From positions 5,039,733 through 5,103,732 of the forward strand of contig NZ_JALKFS010000005.1 in the NCBI RefSeq assembly GCF_023051145.1: DNA of 64,000 bases. The letters run 5' to 3'. The stretch comes from Williamsia sp. DF01-3 (GTDB lineage: Bacteria; Actinomycetota; Actinomycetes; Mycobacteriales; Mycobacteriaceae). This document shows, piece by piece, positions 24,561-33,775 of this stretch (the stretch's first letter is position 1; the number at the start of each line of letters is the position of its first letter). The position numbers and the translations under genes were made by a program. The notes beneath the pieces were generated by a model that made no database searches, had not been told where the DNA came from, and was given only the letters and a program-made list of their open reading frames with translations.

Positions 24561-24576
24561 CTTACCAGCCGGTAAG
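24561..24576. promoter_or_regulatory. CTTAC-N6-GTAAG operator upstream of the TetR gene
   Basis: CTTACC and GGTAAG flank AGCC, 29 bases upstream of the TetR start. The match to the fadA2/fabG4 site suggests autoregulation by the same dimer. Confidence 0.65.
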
Positions 24577-24629
24577 TTCGCCGCGGCCCGTCAAGTGGCT
24601 ACGGCGCCTGATCAGCAGTCGAGTTCTGG

Positions 24630-25919
24630 TCAGCAGTCGAGCTCACCCTTGGCACGCAGCACCCGGACCACAGATTCATCGACCTGCTGGGCCGGCAGAG
24701 TGCCGGAACCCATCGCCGCAGTCAGTGCGTCGAGCACCGCGGGCACCTTGTCGGTCGAGAGCCACAGGGCGATGTCGGCGCCGGCGCTGATCGCCAGGGT
24801 GGCCGCCTTCTCGATGCCGTACTTGGCACTGATGGCTGCCATGCCTGACAGATCGTCGGTGAAGATCGGACCATCGAAGGGCTTGCCGCCATATCCCGTG
24901 CCGTCGCGCAGCAGGGACATCGCGGGTTCGCTGATGCTGGCGGGGGTGTCCGGACCGGTCAGGCCCGGCACGATCAGATGCCCGACCATCACCGCCACCC
25001 CGGGCTGGATCAACGTCCGGTAAGGAACCAGGTCACTGTTCTGCAGTTCGTCGAGATCCGGGGTGGCCACGGTTCCCGTGTGGGAGTCACCGGACCCGTG
25101 TCCGTGACCGGGGAAGTGCTTGAACACCGGCATGATCCCCGCGTCCTGCAGACCGTGCGCGTAGGCGTTGGCGTAACGGGTCACCACGGCGGGGTCGTCG
25201 CTGAACGAACGGTCCCCGATCACCTCGTCGTCGGATTCGTCGCTCACATCGGCAACGGGCGCGTAGTCGACGGTGATGCCGAGCTCTTTCATCTGCAGGC
25301 CCTGCTCTTTGGCCAGGGCACGCACCTGCTCCACCGTCATCGTCGCGGCCAGTTCGCGCGCCGACGGACTGTCGATACCGAGGCCGGACAACCGCGATAC
25401 GCGGCCACCTTCCTGATCGACCGTCACCATGACCGGCGTCTCGGCCACCTTCTGCACAGAAGCCACCCCGCCGTCGGACAGCATCCCGAGATCGGTCCAA
25501 CTGCCGATGAAGACGCCACCGATCTGTTCCCGGCGCACGATGTCCACTGCATCCTCGGTGCCGGTCACCCCGACGACCAGCAGCTGGGCCAGCTTGCGCC
25601 GAGGCGACATCTCCGCCAATTCCTGTGCACCGCACGCTGCCGGCTCCACACGCGGCGCGGCGGACGCCGACGACGAAGGAGCCACCGTGGACGAGGACGG
25701 GGCGTACGCCGTCGTGGAACTGAGGCCGCTGCCCCCGTCGCTGCCACTGCATGCGGCGAGCATCGACACGCTGACCGCAAGTACCGCGAGAGTGCGGCCG
25801 GGGCGATGCCGTCCGCGGCGCGTCGACGCAGGTCGATCGGCTATTTCAAGCCTTGCGCGAGGTCGGGTCGGGCTGGGCCGGGGGCGAGCGAACATGGCAC
25901 GAGTGTTGCACGCCGCCAT
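24630..25919 (-). CDS. lpqI: Beta-N-acetylglucosaminidase lipoprotein LpqI (NagZ, GH3)
   Basis: This protein of up to 429 residues is a GH3 NagZ-type enzyme that removes GlcNAc from cell-wall muropeptides. The NagZ signature KHFPGHGHGSGDSHTG provides the acid/base Asp-His dyad and the nucleophile Asp lies in FTDDLSGMAAI. The N-terminus has a hydrophobic segment and lipobox LAACS. The true start is unclear: ATG at 25919 or 25895 leave a long basic leader, so a nearer start may be used. Its neighbours lpqI-DUF2613-aftD keep the mycobacterial order. Confidence 0.88.
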   Translation of the reverse strand: MAACNTRAMFARPRPSPTRPRARLEIADRPASTRRGRHRPGRTLAVLAVSVSMLAACSGSDGGSGLSSTTAYAPSSSTVAPSSSASAAPRVEPAACGAQELAEMSPRRKLAQLLVVGVTGTEDAVDIVRREQIGGVFIGSWTDLGMLSDGGVASVQKVAETPVMVTVDQEGGRVSRLSGLGIDSPSARELAATMTVEQVRALAKEQGLQMKELGITVDYAPVADVSDESDDEVIGDRSFSDDPAVVTRYANAYAHGLQDAGIMPVFKHFPGHGHGSGDSHTGTVATPDLDELQNSDLVPYRTLIQPGVAVMVGHLIVPGLTGPDTPASISEPAMSLLRDGTGYGGKPFDGPIFTDDLSGMAAISAKYGIEKAATLAISAGADIALWLSTDKVPAVLDALTAAMGSGTLPAQQVDESVVRVLRAKGELDC

Positions 25920-25984
25920 GGTGTGACGTGGGTTACATTGAGCGCTATTCTGAGGCTTACAAGCCCGTACGGGAGGAAAACGCC

Positions 25985-26545
25985 ATGTCCAATCAGTCCG
26001 GCACCGGCAAGCAAGACACCATCATGATCGCCTACGACGGCACCGAGAACGCCGACCGCGCCATCGACTACGCCGGACGTTTCCTCGCCGCCCACCGAGC
26101 GTTTGTGGTCACCGCATGGGAATCGGGTGTGCACCAGAGCGCACGCCTGTCCGCACTCTCCGGAGGCATGCAGCCCGTGCTGCACTCGGTGGTGGACCAG
26201 GACATCGACGATGCCCTCCACGAGGATGCCCGCACCCGCAACGCCCGGGGAGTCGAACGCGCGATCGCCGCCGGCCTGCGCGCCGAAGGACGACTCGCCG
26301 AGGTCGATTCCACCGTCTGGGGTGCGCTGGTGGACGCCGCGGACACCCTCGACGTCGACATACTGGTGACAGGCACCCGCGGGTCGTCCGGCCTGCGTGC
26401 GCTGCTCCACAGCAGCGTGTCCGAGCACGTCCTCAAGCACTGCCACCGACCCGTGCTGGTGGTGCCGGCGGGGTGCGCCAAGCGCCGCGTGGATACCCGC
26501 GCCGACCTGCGCACCAGAGCACGGGTGGTAACTTCGCTGCCATGA
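25985..26545 (+). CDS. Universal stress protein (UspA family)
   Basis: This 186-residue protein has one Usp domain with the start DTIMIAYDGTENADRAI and the ATP-binding stretch GTRGSSGLRALLHSSVSEHVL (G-2x-G-9x-S/T type). It therefore probably binds ATP. The ATG at 25985 follows GGGAGGAAAA. A basic C-terminal tail (RRVDTRADLRTRARVV) is extra to the fold. Its stop overlaps the start of the DUF2613 gene, so it leads the aftD operon. The stress signal is not evident. Confidence 0.85.
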   Translation: MSNQSGTGKQDTIMIAYDGTENADRAIDYAGRFLAAHRAFVVTAWESGVHQSARLSALSGGMQPVLHSVVDQDIDDALHEDARTRNARGVERAIAAGLRAEGRLAEVDSTVWGALVDAADTLDVDILVTGTRGSSGLRALLHSSVSEHVLKHCHRPVLVVPAGCAKRRVDTRADLRTRARVVTSLP

Positions 26546-26742
26546 TGAACAACCGCCTGATCGCCGGCGCCGTTGCTGGACTCCTGGGCGTGGTCGTGGC
26601 CATCGCGGCGGTATTTCTGGGTGGAGTACTGACGTCCGATGACAAGCCCGCCACCGACGTCAACAGCTTCAACGCCGACAGCGGATTCGTGAAGGGCTCG
26701 GTGGACTACGGCACCAGGGACAACGCCGGAGTCACAAACTGA
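26542..26742 (+). CDS. DUF2613 small secreted/membrane protein
   Basis: This 66-residue protein has an N-terminal hydrophobic helix (LIAGAVAGLLGVVVAIAAVFLGGVL) and a short polar tail ending DYGTRDNAGVTN. Length, layout and position before aftD match the DUF2613 proteins (Rv0236A in M. tuberculosis). The start may be ATG 26542 (overlapping the Usp stop) or ATG 26545. Its function is unknown; position suggests a link to AftD. Confidence 0.8.
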   Translation: MMNNRLIAGAVAGLLGVVVAIAAVFLGGVLTSDDKPATDVNSFNADSGFVKGSVDYGTRDNAGVTN

Positions 26743-29700
26743 CCAAACGGGGACTGCTTTTTGCAGCTCTGTGGGCGCTGCTGGCGTCATTCGTTCAATC
26801 TCCCGGCCTGATCGCTGCCGACACCAAGCTCGACCTGACCGGCGACCCCCTCGCCTTTCTCGCGCGCGCGGCCCACCTGTGGTCGTCGATCGCCCCGCTC
26901 GGCCAGGTGCAGAACCAGGCGTACGGGTACTTCTTCCCGCACGGTGCATTCTTCGCGCTGGGCGATCTCCTCGCGATACCGCCCTGGGTGATCCAGCGCC
27001 TCTGGTGGGCGCTGCTCTTGTGGGTCGGGTTCGTCGGCTTCATGCGTCTCGCCGACGCCCTCGGGGTGGGATCGCGGTGGTCGCGCATCTGCGCGGCCCT
27101 GGTGTTCGTCCTGAGCCCACGGGTGATGACCACCATCGGATCCATCTCGTCGGAGACACTGCCGGTGATGTTGGCACCCTGGGTGCTCGCGCCGGTGGTC
27201 ATCGCATTGAACCGAGCACAGCCGACGAACTCCTTGCGGCGCCTCGCCTTTCAATCGGCATGCGCACTGGCATTGATGGGTGCGGTGAACGCCGTCGCCA
27301 CGCTGGCCGCGGCATCCGTCGCCGTGTTGTGGTGGCTACTGCACGCACCCCTGCGTGGTCCGGCTGCCCGTTGGCTCCGGTTCGGCGGCTGGTGGCTGCT
27401 GGGTTCCGTCCTTGCCTGCCTGTGGTGGCTGGTGCCACTGCTGATCCTGTCGCGCGTCAGCCCCCCGTTCCTCGACTTCATCGAATCATCAAGGGTGACA
27501 ACCGAATGGGTGTCGCTCACCGAAGTCCTCCGGGGCACCAGCGCATGGACACCATTTGTCTCGCCGGAGCGGGTCGCGGGCGCCGGCCTGGCGACGCAGC
27601 CGTACGCGGTCCTCGCCACCGGCCTGCTCGCCGCCGCCGGATTGGCCGGGCTCGCGATGCGGTCGATGCCGGGTCGCGGTCGGTTGATCACCATCGCATT
27701 CGTCGGCCTGCTCGCCATCTGCCTCGGCTATCCCGGACAGCTCGGTTCACCGATCTCCGAGTCGGTGAGGGTGTTCCTCGACGGTGCCGGCGCGCCACTG
27801 CGCAACGTGCACAAGTGGGACCCGCTGATCCGTATCCCGCTGGCCCTGGGTATCGCCCATCTGCTGGCCCGGGTGCCGACGCCGGACGTCGTCGGCTGGC
27901 GCGAGACCGGTCGGGTGTTCGCCCACCCGGAACGGTCGCGACCGGTGGCGGCCGCAGTGGTCGTGGCGGTTGCCTTGCTGGCCGCGGGATCGATGGTGTG
28001 GACCGCTGGGCTGGCGGCGCCCGCGAGCTATCGCGCGATCCCGTCGTACTGGAAAGATGCGGCGACGTGGCTCGATGACCACGGCGCCGATGAGGATCGG
28101 CGCGCACTGGTGGTTCCGGGGTCGCCGTTTGCGAATCAGACCTGGGGCCTGACGCGTGACGAACCTCTACAGGTACTCACTGAACAACCGTGGGCCGTTC
28201 GTGATGCCATCCCGCTCACCCCTCCCGGCGCCATCCGCGCCCTGGACTCGGTGCAGCGGGCCATCGCCGACGGCAGGCCGTCGCCCGGACTGGCCGCGAC
28301 CCTTGCCGGGCAGGGCATCGCCTACGTGGTGGTGCGGGCCGACCTCGATCCGTCCACCTCCCGTTCGGCACGGCCGCTGCTCGCACAACACGCTGTCGCG
28401 GCATCGCCGGGAATGGTGCCGGTTGCCCGGTTCGGGCCGGACGTCGGACCGAACACCATCGAGGATGTGGTCGCAGACGACGGTCTGCGTCCGAAAATGC
28501 CTGCGGTGCAGATCTTTGCGGTCGAATCGACGGTGTCTTTTCCGGGAACCCGACCCGCGACGGTTCCACTGTCGTCGATGCCTCGGGTGGCCGGCGGTCC
28601 CGAAGCCCTTGCAACACTGCAGGACAACGCCGCGCTCGCCGGGCAACCGCCTCTCGGTCCGGCCCTGCTCGAATCCGATGCCCGCCGAGCGGGGCTCGCC
28701 GAAGGACCCGTGGTGGTCACCGACACCCCCACCGATCGCGAAGTCGACTTCGGGCGCGTGGACAACCACAGCTCGGCTATCCGGACCCCACAGGACCGGC
28801 GTCTGACCCAGAACGCCGTCCCCGATTACCCGGTCCCCGGCCAACCCTTGGTGCAGGGCGAGTGGCTACTCGACGGGCAGCCTGGCGAACTCAACGTCAG
28901 CGCGTCCGGATCAGCTTCGGATGCAACGCAACTGGGACAGAGCGCTCCGGGCAGCTCTCCTGCCGCGGCATTCGACGGCGACACCAACACCGCCTGGGTC
29001 AGCCGTGGTCTCGACTCAGCGGTGGGGCAGTATCTGCAGCTCGACTTCACCCGCCCCCGCGAGCGCCTGGCCCTCGACATCACCGTCGGCAAGGCACTCG
29101 GCCCCGAGGTGGACACCCTGCTCATCACCACCGAGGCCGGCAGTACGGTCGCCACCGGGGTCAAGGCCGGCACACCTGCCACGGTGGTGCCGCCGAGCGG
29201 ACCCACCCGGTGGGTTCAGATCCGGGCCATCGCGACCCAGGACAACACCGGCGGCAATCAGTTCGCGATCTCCGAGGTGACGCTGCGCGACGCGGCTGCT
29301 GCCCGCGATCTCCCCATCCGGCACCGGGTTGTGTTGCCGCAGTTGGTCGCCGGACAACAGGTCTCGGGCTGGGTTCTCGGACCGGAATTGCCCGCTCGCG
29401 CGGCCTGTGTTCCCGGACCCGACGCCACCCGCTGCTCGGCGGGGATGGGTCTGGCCGCCGAGGAACCAGGGGTGTTCGGCCGGGTGCTCTCGGTACCGAC
29501 CACGACGTCGGTGGACACCTCGGTCACGGTCACCGCCAATCCGTCGGACGCACTCAACGCCTTGCTGTCCGGGCTCGGCTCGATCGGCGCCTCCGCGGAA
29601 TCGGCCGTGACCGATCCGCGGGGCAACGCCACGGCCGCGGTCGACGGTGACCCGACGACCACCTGGATCGCCAGGGACAACGGCCCGACGGCCGAGCGCC

Positions 29701-30938
29701 CCACCCTGCGACTCACCCTCCCGACCCCACGCGAGGTCGATGGGTTGCGGATCACTGTGCCACCGGGCCAGTTCCCGGCACGCCCGCAACGACTGGCCAT
29801 CGACCTGGGCAACGGCAGGCAGGTCCGTGACATCCCCGCCGATGGCACCATTGAACTCGATCCCCATGTCACCTCCACGATCACGATCACCGTGCTGGAG
29901 AAGGACGAGGTGCTCGACGTGAACAGTCTCGGGTTCGCCGAGGTGTCGCCCACCGGCATCTCGGAGATCGGCGTCCTCGGGGATGCGCCACCGGTGGCCG
30001 ACCCGGACCGACGGATCGACGTGAGTTGTGACCAGGGTCCGGGCCTCACGATCGCCGGTGTGGCGCAGCGCTTCTCGCTGTCGGCAACGGTTCAGCAGCT
30101 GCGTTCCGGCGAGCCCATTCGGGCCACCCCGTGCGGCTCTGACCGGATCGCGCTACCTGCGGGCGAGCAGGAACTGATGGTCAACCCCGGCGATGCGTTC
30201 AGAGTCACCGGTGTGAGCCTCACCGCCGGTCCCACACCACGCGCGATCCCGACACCGGTTTCCGTCGAGGAGTGGGAGGCGATCGATCGCAGCGTCACCG
30301 TCGAATCGTCAGCCGAGGAACGGGTGCTCATCGTGCCCGAGAGTGAGAACGTCGGCAGGCAGGCACATGCGGACGGACGCGAACTGACGCCCGTCGTCGT
30401 GGGTGGTTGGCAGCAGGGCTGGATCATCCCCGCCGGGTACGCCGGCACGATCGACCTCACCTTTCCTCTCGATCGTCCGTACCGGTGGTCGATCGGTGTC
30501 GGACTCGGCCTGGTCGTGCTGTTGTTCGCGATGACGTTCTGGCCCCGCCGAACCACAACACCTCTCTCGCTTCCGGTTTCACGCCCCTTGCGGGCAACTC
30601 TGGCTGGCCCGTTGTTCTTGGGCGCCGCTGTGTTCCTGCTGACCGGGCCGATCGGGTTCGTGATCGCCGCCGCGGTCGCGACCGCACAGACCGCGGTGCT
30701 CATCACCCGCCCACGGCTGCGCATACGGTGGAGTGCACCGGCATGGGTGGCCGCGCTGATGATGGCCGCGACGTTCGGCCTCGCCGCAGGACCTTGGCGG
30801 TCGTCGCTGGGGTACAACGGCTGGGACTGGTGGGTTCAGCTACCGGCTTTGCTGGCCTTGGTGATCCTGGCGTGGAACGCCATCGCCGTGCCGCGGTGGC
30901 TGATTCGGCTCCGAGTGCGCCGCCGCCGTCCTACCTGA
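26739..30938 (+). CDS. aftD: Alpha-(1->3)-arabinofuranosyltransferase AftD
   Basis: This very large membrane glycosyltransferase (about 1399 residues) starts a GT-C fold with many helices (about 1-420), including DTKLDLTGDPLAFLARA, the acidic loop expected of decaprenyl-phosphoarabinose-using enzymes. Two discoidin-like carbohydrate-binding modules follow (about 720-850 and 950-1090, with AAFDGDTNTAWVSRG and AAVDGDPTTTWIARDN), and C-terminal helices (about 1250-1390). AftD adds alpha-1,3 branches in arabinogalactan and lipoarabinomannan. No ATG, GTG or TTG exists in frame between the DUF2613 region and residue 57; the conserved N-terminus begins at a CTG (26739) that overlaps the DUF2613 stop as CTGA. 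This is either a rare CTG start or a sequence error. The 3' end overlaps the convergent acyltransferase by 99 bases. Confidence 0.9.
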   Translation: MTKRGLLFAALWALLASFVQSPGLIAADTKLDLTGDPLAFLARAAHLWSSIAPLGQVQNQAYGYFFPHGAFFALGDLLAIPPWVIQRLWWALLLWVGFVGFMRLADALGVGSRWSRICAALVFVLSPRVMTTIGSISSETLPVMLAPWVLAPVVIALNRAQPTNSLRRLAFQSACALALMGAVNAVATLAAASVAVLWWLLHAPLRGPAARWLRFGGWWLLGSVLACLWWLVPLLILSRVSPPFLDFIESSRVTTEWVSLTEVLRGTSAWTPFVSPERVAGAGLATQPYAVLATGLLAAAGLAGLAMRSMPGRGRLITIAFVGLLAICLGYPGQLGSPISESVRVFLDGAGAPLRNVHKWDPLIRIPLALGIAHLLARVPTPDVVGWRETGRVFAHPERSRPVAAAVVVAVALLAAGSMVWTAGLAAPASYRAIPSYWKDAATWLDDHGADEDRRALVVPGSPFANQTWGLTRDEPLQVLTEQPWAVRDAIPLTPPGAIRALDSVQRAIADGRPSPGLAATLAGQGIAYVVVRADLDPSTSRSARPLLAQHAVAASPGMVPVARFGPDVGPNTIEDVVADDGLRPKMPAVQIFAVESTVSFPGTRPATVPLSSMPRVAGGPEALATLQDNAALAGQPPLGPALLESDARRAGLAEGPVVVTDTPTDREVDFGRVDNHSSAIRTPQDRRLTQNAVPDYPVPGQPLVQGEWLLDGQPGELNVSASGSASDATQLGQSAPGSSPAAAFDGDTNTAWVSRGLDSAVGQYLQLDFTRPRERLALDITVGKALGPEVDTLLITTEAGSTVATGVKAGTPATVVPPSGPTRWVQIRAIATQDNTGGNQFAISEVTLRDAAAARDLPIRHRVVLPQLVAGQQVSGWVLGPELPARAACVPGPDATRCSAGMGLAAEEPGVFGRVLSVPTTTSVDTSVTVTANPSDALNALLSGLGSIGASAESAVTDPRGNATAAVDGDPTTTWIARDNGPTAERPTLRLTLPTPREVDGLRITVPPGQFPARPQRLAIDLGNGRQVRDIPADGTIELDPHVTSTITITVLEKDEVLDVNSLGFAEVSPTGISEIGVLGDAPPVADPDRRIDVSCDQGPGLTIAGVAQRFSLSATVQQLRSGEPIRATPCGSDRIALPAGEQELMVNPGDAFRVTGVSLTAGPTPRAIPTPVSVEEWEAIDRSVTVESSAEERVLIVPESENVGRQAHADGRELTPVVVGGWQQGWIIPAGYAGTIDLTFPLDRPYRWSIGVGLGLVVLLFAMTFWPRRTTTPLSLPVSRPLRATLAGPLFLGAAVFLLTGPIGFVIAAAVATAQTAVLITRPRLRIRWSAPAWVAALMMAATFGLAAGPWRSSLGYNGWDWWVQLPALLALVILAWNAIAVPRWLIRLRVRRRRPT

Positions 30939-32057
30939 TCTGGCTTCCCACCGACGCAGCCACCGCCGCGCGGGATCTTCGACCCACGCGTAGCTGGCGG
31001 CCGAGATGCCGATCGTGAGGAGGACGGTCAGGGCCCACACGGCAGGCATCGATCCGGAGAACGGGAGGACACCTGCCAGAGGGAACACCGCCGACAGCAC
31101 CACCAGATGCCAGATGAAGATCGAGTAGGACCACCGTCCGAGGGCCTGCATCGGCCCGGAATCGAGGATGCGGTGCGGTCGCGGCTCACCGAGCACCAAC
31201 GGGCCGAGCAGCGCGAACCCCAGCACCGCGCCGAGGACGATCTTGACGGCGAACTGCCACGGGGCAAGGGGGGCCAGACCGGTGGGCCCGGCGAGCTCGG
31301 TGCACGAGAGCGCAAAGGCCCCGGCTGCGACCACGGCCATGACGACCGGGCGCGACCCGACCCGGCTCAGCACCCCGCCTGCCGGTGCGACCACCAGTTC
31401 GGCGAGCACCAGTCCGGCGATGAACCACGGCATGTGACCCGGAAGCCAGTTCTTGGCCTCGACGCCCTGTGCCAGCGGGAGCTGTTCGGCCACCCACGCC
31501 CAGGCCAGACAGATCACCGCGACCGACAGCAGGACGGGTACCCGCCACCGTGCCCGCGGACCACGCAACCACACCAGAAGCCACGCGAACAACGGCAGCA
31601 GCAGATAGAAACTGACCTCGACCGACAGACTCCACATCTGCGTCAATCCGGCCGTCAGCGTCAGCGGGACGTAGACCTGGGTGAGGGTGAGATTGGCCAG
31701 CCACACCGTCGCGCTTGCGGGGCGCGCGTCCGGCAGCAGGCTGAGCACCACCACCACGACCACCACGTATGCAGGCCAGATCCGGAGAACCCGGTGACGC
31801 AGGTACCGCGCCAGGCCGGGCACCCTGGCGGTCGGATCATGGGCTGCCGCGGCATGCGGCCGCCACAGCAGGAAGCCGGAGAGCGCGAAGAACAGGGCCA
31901 CCGCCATGTCGAAGCGACCCCAGACCGAGCCGAGTACGTCGTCGCCCACCGAACCCGTCTGGAAGGCGACGTGAGTGGTCAGCACACCGATGGCCGCCAG
32001 CGCCCGCATTCCCTCGAGCGCGGGGACGAAGCCCTTGGCCTGCTGATCCGGACGCAT
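30840..32057 (-). CDS. Acyltransferase family 3 membrane protein
   Basis: This 405-residue protein has the acyltransferase_3 (OafA/NodX) pattern: LEGMRALAAIGVLTTHV with the catalytic-type His, then about ten membrane helices, and FFALSGFLLWRPH. Family members O-acylate sugars of the envelope. It corresponds by position to Rv0228. The polar tail after WLRRWEARSG lies over the aftD 3' end and reads less like coding sequence, so the true C-terminus may be shorter; a small frame change there is possible. Confidence 0.85.
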   Translation of the reverse strand: MRPDQQAKGFVPALEGMRALAAIGVLTTHVAFQTGSVGDDVLGSVWGRFDMAVALFFALSGFLLWRPHAAAAHDPTARVPGLARYLRHRVLRIWPAYVVVVVVVLSLLPDARPASATVWLANLTLTQVYVPLTLTAGLTQMWSLSVEVSFYLLLPLFAWLLVWLRGPRARWRVPVLLSVAVICLAWAWVAEQLPLAQGVEAKNWLPGHMPWFIAGLVLAELVVAPAGGVLSRVGSRPVVMAVVAAGAFALSCTELAGPTGLAPLAPWQFAVKIVLGAVLGFALLGPLVLGEPRPHRILDSGPMQALGRWSYSIFIWHLVVLSAVFPLAGVLPFSGSMPAVWALTVLLTIGISAASYAWVEDPARRWLRRWEARSGRTAAAHSEPNQPPRHGDGVPRQDHQGQQSR

Positions 32058-32187
32058 GATCAGCCAATGTACCGGTGGCCGATCGCGTTGCGCCTGTCCT
32101 GACGTGCCCGTTCCAGCCGACCTCGGCTGTTAGTCTCGCAAGAAACCTCCAGCTGCACCGATCGAAGACCTGAAGGAGAACCGACGT

Positions 32188-33753
32188 ATGGCTACAGGGC
32201 CTCGGATGTCTGCCAGAGACCTTGCCGGACCAGTCGCGATCTTCCTGGGGGCTCTGCTGCTGGTGGCCGCCATCGCGCTACCCCTTTACTACGTGGGTAC
32301 GTTGAAGAAGACGCCGATGGACCTCGACATCACCAGCGTGTCGGACAGTCAAGCGCAACAGGGTGTCTCGAACAGCGATGCGCTGCCGGCGAAGATCTTC
32401 AACCGCTGCTCATTGGAAGGCCCCCGCGCCGAGGTGTCCGACGCACACCTGACCGACCAGCAACGCGTGCTCGTGGTGGACCCGGCCGATGCCGACAAGG
32501 TCACCTTCCAAGCAGGTAACTCCGTCCGCATCGACTCGTACACCGATGGCGACGAGACCGTCACCCCGCCCGCCGACGGGGCCGACTCCGGTTGCATGAG
32601 CTCGCTGCTCACCGCCACCCGTGACCGCATCACCACCAACCGCAAGACTGCCGAACCGCAGATCAGTGGGGGCGGACAGAGCGAGGTGCAGGTCGACGCC
32701 GGTGAGAACAGCGTCAGCCTCCCCGACCGCAAGGGCCTGCAGTACCGGTTCCCGTTCGGCGTCGAGAAGAACGACAGCTACCTCTATTTCGATCTGCCGA
32801 CTCGCACCACCAACCCGTTGACCTTTGTCGACGAGCAGGAAATCCAGGGCGTGAAGACCTATCACTTCACCCAAGAGGTCCCCGAGATGGATCTGAGCAC
32901 CCTGACCGATGCCAACGATCAGCAGCTCGCCGGAACCTCGATCGACCAGCCTGCCGGCTGGTACGGCGGATTCCCGGGATCCCGGAACAACGACCGGCTG
33001 CCTGCCTCGCTGATCCAGAAGACCACTCGCGACCTGTACGTCGATCCGGTCAGCGGAACGATCATCAACGAACGTGAGCACGTCCAGCAGTACTTCAAGC
33101 TGAACGTCAGCGAGGACTCCCCGCAGGAGATGCTCGATTACAAATTGACCGCACTGGACGTCGTCTTCTCGTACAACCAGAGCACCCAGGAGCAATTGGC
33201 CAGTGACGCCAAGAGTCTCGACGATCCGATCAAGCTCTGGGGTCGCTGGATCCCCATCGTGATCGGAATCCTCGGCCTCCTGCTGCTGGCTGCGGGCGTG
33301 TGGTTGCTCCTGCGCGGAGGACCGAAAACCCCTGCACCGGCTTCGGATTCGCCGTACGACCCGAACGAGCAGCAGCGCACCGATCTGATCGGGCAGTATC
33401 GGGGCGACGACCGTGGCAACGTCTATCCCGCCGGCGCACCGATGGGTTCGCACGAGCAACAGCCCTACGATCCCGATCAGACCCGTCAGATCCCCGCTGT
33501 GCGCGACGACCGCGGGGACGGTTTCGCCGAGGTCGGCGACCACTATCCGTACATGGATCAGCAACGGATCGGTGATGGCGGTTCGGCGCAGCAACCGCAG
33601 ACAGGCGACCCGGGCTGGGTCACGCCGCAGCAATCCGACGTGCCCCAGTCCGATGTGCCCCAGTCCGATGTGCCCCAGTCCGATGTGCCCCAGTCCCAGG
33701 ATGATCCGCTGCGCCGCAATCGCGACGAGCCCTGGCGCCGGCCCGGCGAATAG
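32188..33753 (+). CDS. DUF3068 (PorA-family-like) envelope protein
   Basis: This 521-residue protein has an N-terminal signal-anchor helix (about 12-35), a large extracytoplasmic DUF3068 domain (about 40-350, with LYYVGTLKKTPMDLDITS and TTRDLYVDPVSGTIINERE), a second helix (about 352-375) and a long polar C-terminal tail in the cytoplasm. The tail ends with a 15-bp tandem repeat. It matches the Rv0227c position beside the aftD region. Function is unknown; envelope biogenesis is likely from context. Confidence 0.85.
   Translation: MATGPRMSARDLAGPVAIFLGALLLVAAIALPLYYVGTLKKTPMDLDITSVSDSQAQQGVSNSDALPAKIFNRCSLEGPRAEVSDAHLTDQQRVLVVDPADADKVTFQAGNSVRIDSYTDGDETVTPPADGADSGCMSSLLTATRDRITTNRKTAEPQISGGGQSEVQVDAGENSVSLPDRKGLQYRFPFGVEKNDSYLYFDLPTRTTNPLTFVDEQEIQGVKTYHFTQEVPEMDLSTLTDANDQQLAGTSIDQPAGWYGGFPGSRNNDRLPASLIQKTTRDLYVDPVSGTIINEREHVQQYFKLNVSEDSPQEMLDYKLTALDVVFSYNQSTQEQLASDAKSLDDPIKLWGRWIPIVIGILGLLLLAAGVWLLLRGGPKTPAPASDSPYDPNEQQRTDLIGQYRGDDRGNVYPAGAPMGSHEQQPYDPDQTRQIPAVRDDRGDGFAEVGDHYPYMDQQRIGDGGSAQQPQTGDPGWVTPQQSDVPQSDVPQSDVPQSDVPQSQDDPLRRNRDEPWRRPGE
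33634..33693 (+). repeat. Four tandem 15-bp units encoding SDVPQ repeats
   Basis: Units of the form TCCGAYGTGCCCCAG occur four times in direct succession inside the DUF3068 gene; the repeated peptide is SDVPQ. Copies 2-4 are identical, implying recent slippage. Copy-number change keeps the frame, so the tail length may vary between strains. Confidence 0.9.
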
Positions 33754-33775
33754 TCCGGCGGGCCGGCCTCACCGC

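Noticed and set aside
33634-33693. CRISPR-like tandem repeat
   Set aside because: Units are 15 bp, directly adjacent without spacers, and encode an in-frame peptide repeat.
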